Positions 53,640-62,935 of a stretch of 64,000 bases of DNA are shown here, in pieces; position 1 is the first letter of the stretch; the number at the start of each line of letters is the position of its first letter. The DNA comes from Macrolepiota albuminosa (lineage: Eukaryota > Basidiomycota > Agaricomycetes > Agaricales > Agaricaceae), in NCBI GenBank assembly GCA_027475525.1, contig JAMWFC010000114.1, forward strand, positions 830,702-894,701, given 5' to 3'. A model generated the notes under the pieces. It saw nothing but the letters and a program-made list of their open reading frames with translations. It did not search any database and was not told where the DNA came from. The position numbers were made by a program, and so were the translations under genes.

Positions 53640-54169
53640 ACCACAGTCTTCTTTCGTCATTATTTCTGTCCTTAGTCGCAGTCTATGAACGTCTCGTATA
53701 TTCAGCCTTATTTCTTATTCCTATTTGTCCCTTACTCTTAGTCTAACCGCTTCCGATTCTTCCGATTCTTAGTCGCTGGTCATAAAAGACGAACTTCGTT
53801 GCTCATTGTTTTACTTATTTATTTCCGTATAATCTCTCAGTAATATAAAAATGTATCGTAGTCTACTCGAATATTCAATTTGCGATTATTGGTTTTCAAC
53901 TATTTAAGTGACTCCTGACATTATCGCAAACTCCCCTACTCGGCCAAGTTCCCCCCTAGTTCACTACAGCTAGTGCTGTCCTCGCCATTTCCCTTGTCAT
54001 TCTCAACATCACACCTACTCCCTACCTCTTGCTCGCGCTCCATGCCAACCACATAACTTAATAGGTATGAGTATCTTTCCATCCTCTGCCCATTTGCCAG
54101 TACTACTATTGGTATTCGGTATATAACAAGGAACAGGAACAAAAGGGTTGCTCCGAGGCACCCTCCAAA
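53640..54169. other. LTR-like and spacer sequence, no gene
   Basis: ACTATTTAAGTGACTCCTGACA (about 53900-53921) resembles the end of the solo LTR at 54.46 kb, so 53.64-53.92 kb may be a diverged sister LTR. The rest is pyrimidine-rich without recognisable coding. Confidence 0.3.
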
Positions 54170-54459
54170 TGTCAGGAGTTGAATAGCACGTGCTTAGCCA
54201 AATCCCTATTTCGTATCCTTATTTCGTATTATTATTCACGGACTCTCGACACTTCACTATTTACAGATATTTCATCCCTATTTTATTCACGGACACTCCA
54301 TACTTCGCCAAAGGACTATCACATTATTCTTTATTCTTCGAAAATACGGACTACCTTAGCCGCCTTAGATTAGTATATAAGAGAGCATGTATTCGACAGG
54401 TAGACTTAACTTTGATATTGTTAGTTTTCAGATTTGATTATTTAAGTCGAATGCTGACA
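54170..54459 (+). repeat. solo LTR, 290 bp
   Basis: TGTCAGGAG...TGCTGACA with a 6-bp terminal inverted repeat (TGTCAG/CTGACA), a TATATAAGAGA box (about 54376), and flanks CCAAA / CCAGA. It is a different family from the chromovirus LTR despite the shared start. Confidence 0.6.
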
Positions 54460-54860
54460 CCAGAGCTAAACTGCTGGGCATAAATTGTGCCAGCATTTAC
54501 CACACCAGGCAACAGATGGTAGTCACTCTGTTGAACCTGGAATGTATGTTGCTCATGGTTAAAGAAGATCTCCATAGCTTCCTGCACATGCTGTCCAAAG
54601 GCACCCAACCATCTACAAAGAATGTTACGTGGTATTAGGTTCCGAGATCTAGTAGATTGAGGTTTTATCATTTTCTACGTACATGGTTACCCCTTCAGTC
54701 GGGTCGGGCGCCAAAGTTCTAACTCCGCTCGGACCGGTTCGCGTCATTTCGCCTAACCGGTTAGCTGCTAGCTTATTATGATTTTTAGACTCCCGTTTGG
54801 TGGTACTCTTATTCTGATAGGCCCACAACACATTGGGTCATATCGGTTTCGATATGGCTT
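54460..54860 (-). pseudogene. gypsy-type 5' end: LTR edge, primer site and gag start, decayed
   Basis: Minus strand TTTGGCGCCCGACC (about 54702-54715) looks like a gypsy primer binding site. Seventeen bases on, ACCATGTACG may be a gag start. A frame without assignment (WLGAFGQHVQEAMEIFF, HTFQVQQSDYHLL) lies farther on at 54.48-54.62 kb. No second LTR was found. Confidence 0.35.
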
Positions 54861-55436
54861 ACGAAGCCAAATATTGGCTGAGGATGCGTAAAGTTTTAGA
54901 AGACGTTTACTTACTTGCTGCCAGGAGTGCCAACATTCCGAATCATCTCTACCAGCCGTTCTAGATGCCCTTTACATCCCCTGCCAGTGCCAGATGGCCG
55001 CGGTAGATCCACCAATATGATTATTTAATTGCATATTGACAATTACTGATAGGCTACACTCGGATAGGGAGAATTTTTTTCGAGCGTTGATTCTGTGGAA
55101 ACAGCTATAGTTTTGGCTCAGAAATGCTCCAAAGCTATGAAGGGGAAGATTGATTTCGCAAAGGTGTCTACCGAGTTCGTATCTGGAATCATGTTTATGG
55201 AGATGCTGAATTTGTCGTCCCTTCATTGTTCGACGCTAGAATGGAGGAAGTAGCTATGGGTCACTAGGTACAGTAAATGGTGGGTATTGATGTTAATGGA
55301 AGCAGTGCGTATTTGTTTTTCTCTGAGCTCTTGGATTTGCCACAATATAAATATTCCCTTATCTCCTGTCACAGATTTCCCAAACTGTTGTCCACTTCAA
55401 TTCTCAGGTGCAGCCTCGTTATTCACAGTATCAACG
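54861..55436. other. upstream region of terpene synthase copy 2
   Basis: No supported gene. It should hold the promoter of copy 2; no clear TATA box. The last about 110 bases before the ATG are pyrimidine-rich, and the ATG context TCAACGATGG matches copy 1 (ACAACGATGG). Confidence 0.3.
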
Positions 55437-56699
55437 ATGGTTCAATACCGCATACCGAATCTCTTGAGCCACATGCAAGCATACATTAAACCTAACAACC
55501 CAAACCACAATCTTCTGGCAGCAGAACATCTGGCGTGGATTGACGCGTCTCTCTATTTCAGCGAGGCACACAAGAAGGTTCGGCTTATATCTATGATTTA
55601 AATGCTCGATTCTTCTATGCTAAGTGTATCATCCTATAACAGGCCTGGAAACAGGCAGAAATGCCTCTGTTTGCTTGTAGAGCATTCCCAGAATCGAGTT
55701 TGGAGGCTTTGCGCGTCTGCCTTGAATACATGATAGTTTCTGCACTCCTGGAACAACTAACGTGCGTATGAGAGAACTCGGCCATTCATCTTGAGTAATG
55801 GTGAATATGCTTTTAGTGACGCACCCGCTTCCACCCCTGAAGCACAGAAATGGGCGGACGTCTTCAAACAAGCCCTCAAACAGACAGTCACAGCAAGCGA
55901 CAATCCTGCATCAGAAACCTTGAAAGAGTTGCGTCAACTGACATCAGTATCATCCTGGCCTTCAGCAGCTTACTATAATCCATGCAACAGTTTCACTTAT
56001 CGAGTGTTGAACACTATTCAGGAGCCCCACCGGTCGTATCTAATCGAAAGCAATATCCTCCTTGCAGAAGGCATGGTAAAAGAAGCTGCTCATCGTGAAA
56101 CTCCTGATGATGAACTTGCTCTGGAAACGTATATGGAGACTCGAAGACATACAATCGGTATTCGCCCGATTTTTGACATTGGGCGTTGGATCTATGACCT
56201 AGACATTGCTCATGATGTTCTAACGCATCCTGAGATTCTCAAGTTAGAACAACACATCTACCACCTTGTGTTTCTGGCAAACGTGAGTGCCCTTGCACAC
56301 CTGCACTATGGTCTCCAAGTACCGTGTTATTCTACACAGGACCTTTACTCATACAAGAAAGAATTCTTTGCATGTGGCGCACACCATAATTATGTCACGA
56401 TTACACTCAGTGATCCTATCACGGGACTGGATAAGTACGACAGACAGGGCGCAATTAACCACACTTCCCAAAGATTTCTTGAAGTCCTCGCAGACCTGGA
56501 ACATCAAAGGAAGACGTTACCAACGTTCGGAGAAAGCGAGGATGCCAAGATTTCTATGTACGTCGATATGATGATGGACGTCGTCGCTGGAAACATACAG
56601 TGGAGTCTGACGACTGCACGGTATGGGCATTTCGAAATTGCTGGGACTGCAGAGGCACCGATCTGGGGAGACGTCGTCTTTGATATGGATCCCCTCTAG
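55437..56699 (+). CDS. class I terpene synthase (sesquiterpene-cyclase type), copy 2, 340 aa, intact
   Basis: Exons 55437-55577, 55643-55761, 55817-55927, 55991-56282 and 56340-56699 total 1023 bases without a stop, the usual size of mushroom sesquiterpene synthases. Start: MVQYRIPNLLSHMQAYIKPN, with LAWIDASLYFSEAHKK. The aspartate-rich motif position reads LLEQLTDAP (Glu-Gln-Leu-Thr-Asp in place of DExxD), its last Asp contributed by the next exon. RRHTIGIRPIFDIGRW, NDLYSYKKEFFACGAHHNYV (NDxxSxxxE, complete, formed across intron 4) and WSLTTARYGHF (RY pair) follow. Known family reaction: Mg-dependent ionisation and cyclisation of farnesyl or related diphosphate in the cytosol. Product unknown. 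A naive open frame at 55791-56699 reads through introns 3 and 4 and should not be used. Confidence 0.92.
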
Positions 56700-57760
56700 T
56701 AGCACAATAAAGACAACCAAGATTTACCCTCCATTTTTTCTCTTTGAATATTTATCAGCACCTAAACGCCAATGACCACCCTGAGGTACTTGTGATGCTA
56801 CGATCAGAAGCAAGCAGTAAGCCGTGGTGTCGCTGATTTGAGAAGAGTCAGCTTGCCTAGTTAGTTTCACAAATGAGGAAGATCGACAAGGAACCAAACT
56901 AACCGTCGTCGCTTCCTACGATCTTCCTTCTGTGAGTCTTGTCGTGGATATTATCTCTCATGTGACCGTGCCGAGACGCGAGGTTGCGATTGACCCCATG
57001 TTTCCGTCGGACTCTTGGAAATGTGTTGCACACCATACATTATAGGATCATGAAGGTTTATGGATAAAACTTGTGCCCGACCATCTCGGTGAGCTGTTAC
57101 ACTGCTGATAGTAATTCGCAACGCGGAATGACAGAAGATCTAAACGAGAATATATCTTTCGTGTCGTGTAACAAGCGACAAATTGTAACGTACCAAGACG
57201 AGAATGAATCAAACTAAGGAAGTAACTGTGCGTGCCGACTTCGGCGAAGCCGCGAATGTCACGTGTAGCATGACATGAGCCGCAAGACCATATCTTTGAC
57301 TTCGTCGCGAGACTGTAACAGCAAGAAAACAAGTTGTATAATTGTTTTACGCGATACTTGATGAATTAACTGTACAACATATTGCTACATGGGTGGGTGA
57401 GGACACCGGCTAGCTGCCGCGTGCTCCGACTTTCCGCGACGTTCTGCAAGAGACAACCAAGATTAGCCGCGATTCGAGCGGGTGGGTAGGATGAAATAGA
57501 TGACTGTATATGTATATATCTGAAACTACTTTACCGGGTTGTCTGGCTCTTGACTTTCTTTCATTCGTAAAGGTCTCTATGGCTCCGAATTGTTATCTCG
57601 ATCGTATGTAAACAATATGCCTCGCTCCTTGTGTGTGCTCAGACTAATCGCATCTTGCTGTTGACGATTCGGTCCAGCGAGATCTTGATAGAACACTGCT
57701 TATTCTTTGTGGCTCGACTTTGAGTTAACTATTCCCTGTGATTAACAAACACTGCTTTGA
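56700..57760. other. no recognised gene
   Basis: Short frames on both strands with no family match. The first part is the 3' untranslated region of copy 2. Confidence 0.3.
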
Positions 57761-57764
57761 GGGT

Positions 57765-57784
57765 GGGGGGGGGGGGGGGGGGGG
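57765..57784 (+). repeat. run of 20 guanines
   Basis: G20 framed by GGGT on the left and TGGG on the right, followed by A7. A strong quadruplex former and a frequent sequencing-error site; the true length is uncertain. Confidence 0.85.
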
Positions 57785-57789
57785 TGGGA

Positions 57790-58450
57790 AAAAAATCCCT
57801 TGCCGCAGGCAGACTTGATGCTAAAGCGCGACGAATTCACTGGGGGTAAGGGAAAAGGAATTCCCATGACTGCACTGCCACCCTCAATTCAAAGACCCAC
57901 GTGTGCCCTTTCCGTCGATCGTGCCTCCCGACTGACAGGCCAACCAACTGGGCAATTATTCTGCATACGCGGTGCTCTGACTTATAAACCAACAGGATGG
58001 AGCAGTGCCCGGCTGCAGTAAAGATGTTCCTGCCTGGTTTTAGGCTCAGGCAAAACCCTGAGGCGAGCCACAACCACATCATTCATTGCCTGGGCTCATG
58101 GATATCGAGGCAAGTGTTTTCATCTACAGTTTTCGACATTTTTGTATGCTTACAGTTTTCAGCAATTTAATATAATAGACTTTTATCTCTTAGCCTGTCA
58201 TAGGTATGAAAGGGCGTGTTATCATAGTTGAAGGCGGAGACAGCGAAGACATGAAGGGAATTAGTTGAAATTTGCAAGTCAAAAGAATTAGGCGACATTC
58301 ATACCATGATACGATCCTAGGGATCAGCATCCCCATGTGATCGCAAAAGAAGCATCTAACGAATATATGAAACGTGTCCTCAGAGGGTATGGCGTGGATG
58401 GACTACAAAGTCGCCGTTAATCATTCCGAGCCAAATACAGCAAAGGAATG
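57790..58450. other. no recognised gene
   Basis: Two short overlapping antisense frames at 57.80-58.08 kb without recognisable features. Confidence 0.3.
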
Positions 58451-58454
58451 AATT

Positions 58455-59070
58455 GAGTGACAAACCCTTCAGTGAAGTTCTCAGATCTTTTATGTATGCC
58501 CAAGGGAACAACCCGACATGGCGTTTTCCATGACGTCGCTAAGTTAATTTGTGTCAAATCCAGGCAAGGTTCACTGGCTGGCGATAAAGCAAGTATTACA
58601 ACACATCAAGACAGCTCTGCACTATATGTTACAAGACGGAATTGATGGGTGCCTCAATTACACCCCATGCGGCCACTACGATTCAGATTTTGCGCGATCG
58701 ACCACACGCATATCTGTGTCCAGCGGTGTTGACGGCCCCGTACATGTTGGAGCTCATGATACCAGGATCGACCTCTGACCAAATACATTGTGGAGCAAAT
58801 CAATGTTCTCCGCGCTCACCAAGATCAGGTTCCAGGTCCCACATCCAGATGAACTAAGACAGCAACGGATCCGTTGCATTAGCCGAAGAACAAAAAAAAT
58901 CACAACCGGGTGAAACATATACAATAACTGGTTGAGAAGGGGAAGGTAAACATCGAGTATGCGGTGAGGGAGGATAACATCACTGATCTGGTTACAAAAC
59001 CATTTCCGTGCCCCTGCCAGCTAGAACTGTGTCTGTCACTTCAGCTCAGCAATACTTGATGCATCCGGCG
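58455..59070 (+). pseudogene. copia element 4: RT end and RNase H fragment
   Basis: Plus-strand pieces in order: YAQG.TR..MAF-like, then FVSNPGKVHWLAIKQVLQHI, YMLQDGIDGCLNY, HYDSDFARSTTRISVSSGV (RNase H start with DSDFA), and later VEKGKVNIEYAVREDNITDL and VTKPFPCP. It lacks the EAEY segment and ends in copia-type sequence; a TGTTGAACGGG at about 59108 may start its LTR. It is only distantly related to copia elements 1-3. Confidence 0.7.
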
Positions 59071-60176
59071 AGCCAGGGAGTGTTCAAGGATGATCCGCCG
59101 CGAGACGTGTTGAACGGGTCATTGCCCAGCATAGGCATGGTGGGGGGAACGCGAGAATGAGAACCGAGGTACTAGTGTGAGTGCAGCCACCGTCGGAGGG
59201 ACTCAGAGGGGTGCAGTCAATGAATGTGAGAGGGTGGCCACGCAGGGCCGGGCTTGACACGGCCAGTGCACGGACACAATCATAAGTATCAAAAGAAGCG
59301 TATGTGAGGAGCCGAGAACACGTGACTCATGGTGGAGGTAAAAGGATGGACTTGGCATCTAGACACACCTCAGTCTGTATGGCAACGACTGGTTTATATC
59401 CCCCGTTTCCATATACAGCGTAATATAATAACGAGTGCCAGTTTGAACGACTTCACACGTGTACTTGGGCCAGATACAAGAGTAACTACTCACATAGACT
59501 GAACGGCGAGTTTACGCTTATAACAAATGTAAAAAAAAGCAGAGAGGCACATAAAAGTGAAGATTAAGCCGTGGAGAATCTGGAGTTTGAGCTTGGCACT
59601 GTAGAACTTTTAAGAGATATCAACCGATCACAACATTAGTCGTTACCAGGCATTGGTGGTATTCCAGGCCAAAACCAGATATTTGCCATGGCATCTTGTG
59701 TTTGAGGCATCCTAGGGAGGCTGTGCGCATACACTCATTTTACATTGACAGACATACACGTGAATGACTAGTATAGAATAAAGAACATCGCACTTAGCGC
59801 TGGAGGTAAAACGAGAGTCAACTGCCAATGTTAACCCTCGGTGGAACTTGGGAACTCTAATCTCAGTACAAAATCATTGCCCATGACTGCGAAAACTCAT
59901 CTAGACATAAAGAGATATGGTAAGATATCCTGATGTATAAGAATGATGTGGTGATGCCGGGCCTGGGTCACAATGGTTTGCGGAAACGCATGGAGCTAGG
60001 CATGGTCTAGAATAGAGCTTCGTCGCATCACCTACTCACAAATGATGGGAATATTTGACGAAAGTTTGATACAAATTTCTTTGGCTATAGATTGAGCGGA
60101 TATAAAATGTTCCTCTTCTCGCTCCTCCTCAACAATTCTCAGATCTTGCACTCTCGCCCACTTCACCCATCTTACA
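59071..60176. other. possible copia 4 LTR, then upstream region of terpene synthase copy 3
   Basis: 59108-59450 may be LTR (TGTTGAACGGG start, GC-rich), without a second copy to prove it. Closer to copy 3, a pyrimidine-rich stretch (60100-60172) precedes the ATG. No gene seen. Confidence 0.3.
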
Positions 60177-61412
60177 ATGGTACAATACCACATACCGAAC
60201 ATCTTGACCCACCTGCTGTTATACAGCAAACCTAACAATTCAAACTACGACATTTTGGCGGCAGAACATACGGCATGGATTGATGCATGCGGTTCTGCAA
60301 GCGACGCACATAAAATGGTAGTACCAATTTATTATAGTTACATTCTAGGACTGATTTTCCCCCCTTCTCGAGGCTTGGAAACGCGCAGAAATATCTCTCC
60401 TCACTTGCAGAGCATTCCCAACATCGAGTCTGGGGCCTTTGCGCACTTGCATCGAATATTTGACAAGTGCCTTCCTTCTAGACCAGTTAACGTAAGTGTC
60501 TAAAAGCTTTGGAGCCAACGTGAATAATAGCGACGTCCAGTGACGCACCAACTACTGCTGTTGAAGCCAAGAAATGGGCAGATATCTACAAGCAAGCGTT
60601 CAGACAGACATTAGGAGAAGCAGAAGGACCTGCAGCTATTATTAACCAGTTGCGTATCCCACAATAGCCGTGCCCTTCGACAGCGTCCATTGATTCTTTG
60701 ATATAGTTTGGCAAACCGCATGGTGAACGCCATCGAGGACCCATACTGGTTGTCTCTCGTCAGGAACAACATCCTACTCGCAGATAGCATGGCGAAAGAA
60801 GCTGTAGATCGTGAAAACCCTGATCCTGAAATTACCCTTGAGGAGTACATGAAGGTTCGACGAGACACGATCGGCGCTCGCCAACTTTTTGACCTTGGCC
60901 GCTGGATGCACAAATTAGACATCTCGAATGATGTCTTGACACATCCTGACATTGTTAACATAGAAAATCAGTTCGTCGACCTTGTTTCTCTTGCAAATGT
61001 CAGTCACCCTTCCGAGCTCAGTGTCATACCGCGTGCTGATTCTTGGTCATAGGACCTCTATTCATACAGGAAGGAATGCTTCGAGTGTGACCCGAGCCAT
61101 AATTACATAACTATCGCTTTCAGAGATCCTGTTACTAACCTGCGCGAGAACGACCTCCAGGGCGCAATTGATTATACTTGCCAAAAGTTCTGTCAAGTAT
61201 TGAAAGAGATGGAGCATCAAAAGAAAACGCTACCGTCGTTCGGGGAGAGCGTAGATGCCCAAGTTGCCGAATACATCGAAATGGTGACGGATGTCGTCGT
61301 CGGAACGATCCAGTGGAGTCTCGAGTGTGGGAGATATGGGCATTTCGGAACCTGTGGGACCGTAAAGGCACCAGTTTGGGGGGATGTCGTGTTTAATATG
61401 GATTTCTTCTAG
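60177..61412 (+). CDS. class I terpene synthase (sesquiterpene-cyclase type), copy 3, 339 aa, intact
   Basis: Exons 60177-60317, 60373-60491, 60541-60648, 60707-60998 and 61053-61412 total 1020 bases without a stop; intron positions and phases equal those of copy 2. It starts MVQYHIPNILTHLLLYSKPN. The aspartate-rich position reads LLDQLTDAP, so copy 3 has the first Asp that copies 1 and 2 lack. RRDTIGARQLFDLGRW, NDLYSYRKECFECDPSHNYI (NDxxSxxxE complete) and WSLECGRYGHF (RY pair) follow; it ends VFNMDFF. It lies 3.5 kb downstream of copy 2 in the same orientation, as a tandem duplicate would. Product unknown. Confidence 0.92.
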
Positions 61413-61815
61413 AAATATCACGGGAAAGCCGAAATGTCAGTTCCCACTATGGAGACTTCGTCGGAAATATTTTTTATTCATTAGCATCCAACGCCACGAT
61501 GTGAGCCCTGAGCATTGAAATTAATTTGGATATGTCCGATTGGCAAAAGACTGACGTCATAGGAGCTGGACGTGCATAACAGCGAAGAAAGTTCCAACGA
61601 AAGCCATTGAAAGAGAAACAAAGAGTATCAAGAAGTCATGTGTAGAGTTGGTGCTGAAAATGATGGAACCAGAAATGGTAGACATCGAGGGCGGCAATTC
61701 TCGATTTGTGGTACCTAGTTCAAATCTTCCATGAGAATTATTTCAACGTTTTCGGCTAGATATCCGATAGTTAACGCCAAGAACACGAATCTTGATGTAG
61801 ATAAGCATCTCATCT
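61413..61815. other. 3' flank of terpene synthase copy 3
   Basis: No supported gene between copy 3 and the foldback element. Confidence 0.3.
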
Positions 61816-61819
61816 CCGT

Positions 61820-62078
61820 TTTCACCAAGACGTATGTACACCTATATTCCATGCCTAGTTAGGCGTGATTTTCTTTCCATACACCTTCCTCCAATAATAC
61901 GTTGTCAGTGGATGACTTGCCTGATGGCCGACTGATGGCCTCGGCACAACCGTGGTGGTCGGTCCAACGTGCTGAGAACAAGTTCAGAAATAAATGCTGT
62001 ATTATTGAAGGAAGGCGTATGGAAAGAAATCACGCCTAACTAGGCATGGACTATAGGTGTAGATACGTCTTGGTAAAA
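61820..62078. mobile_element. foldback (MITE-like) element with about 80-bp arms
   Basis: Left arm 61820-61900 and right arm 61999-62078 are near-perfect inverted copies (containing ACCAAGACGTAT, TACACCTATA, CCATGCCTAGTTAGGCGTGA, TCTTTCCATAC and CCAATAATAC or their complements; about 7 mismatches), around a 98-bp centre. No coding sequence. A related smaller dyad lies at 9.2 kb. No clear target duplication could be fixed because pairing fades gradually outward. Confidence 0.75.
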
Positions 62079-62213
62079 ATAGCGCAGATATGTTTTCGTG
62101 CCTGCTGTCCATTATATATAAATGATCTGTTTGATTTGTGTGAATGTAACTGAATTCGATGAGAACCCCAATAGAGTCCTCAGGCCCTCGCAACAAGATC
62201 CGTGAAATGACTG

Positions 62214-62748
62214 ATGGAAGTTGGGTTCGCCGCGATCGGGTGGGTCAAACGAGAATCCATCCGAGCCGCAATACTCTTACAAGATCTGTCCATAATAGGC
62301 CAAATAACACCCTGTAGCGCTCTTCAAACTGACCGTTATTGTCCTGCTAAAACTTGCATAGTTGTCGACTGTCTACGATTGTCTCTCTTTTCTGAGCTCT
62401 TTACGCCCAATACACTATCCCAAACCCCCTGCTGTGAACCAGACTGGCCACTGTGCTCCATTCGAGGAGACGCAATACAAAAGACGCCGCGGCAAAACGG
62501 CCATATGCCTAAGGGCCTATCACGCTTGCTAAAAAATTCTCTTGGTAGAATCGGCGTACATGATATGGTTACTACGATGTGAAAGGATGATACAAAAGGA
62601 TGATAATCCACTAAGCCATGATGAAGTGACGAGGAGATGGAACAAGAGCATAAAAGATAGAGCGGCCCTGGACGGGAAGCTAGCCCGTTTCAGACCCGGA
62701 AAAGGCTCCCATATGATTACCGTAGTCAAGGAAACTATCAAAGATTGA
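62214..62748 (+). pseudogene. LINE-like (Tad type) ORF2 C-terminal fragment
   Basis: The frame from about 62500 reads KGLSRLLKILLVESAYMIWL (after a one-base shift), LRCERMIQKDD, then HDEVTRRWNKSIKDRAALDG and KLARF. The pattern ESA.LIW.LRCER.I...(D/E)E...RW...I..R...D is the C-terminal end of non-LTR retrotransposon proteins common in mushroom genomes. RT and endonuclease domains are not present. Confidence 0.5.
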
Positions 62749-62750
62749 CG

Positions 62751-62935
62751 CTAAGTGAAACGATAATACTCAGTTCACGCGCGTCAAAGCGATAACGAAC
62801 TAATATATTCATTACCTAAGTGAAACGATAATACTGAGTAATGAGGAAGGTGAGTTCTACTAAATAAGGTAAAGTAAATTCGTAGACATACCTCAGTTCA
62901 CGTGCGTCAAGGCGATAACGAACTGAGGTATGTCC
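62751..62935. repeat. short direct repeats ending in a 15-bp-stem hairpin
   Basis: CTAAGTGAAACGATAATACT occurs at 62751 and 62816. TCACG(C/T)GCGTCAA(A/G)GCGATA occurs near 62776 and 62901. The second lies in the loop of a perfect hairpin: GACATACCTCAGTTC (62885) pairs with GAACTGAGGTATGTC (about 62919). Confidence 0.7.

Noticed and set aside
55791..56699. Single-exon 302-residue protein starting MSNGEYAF
   Set aside because: Its frame runs through two GT-AG introns that are conserved in position in the other two copies; the true start is 55437.
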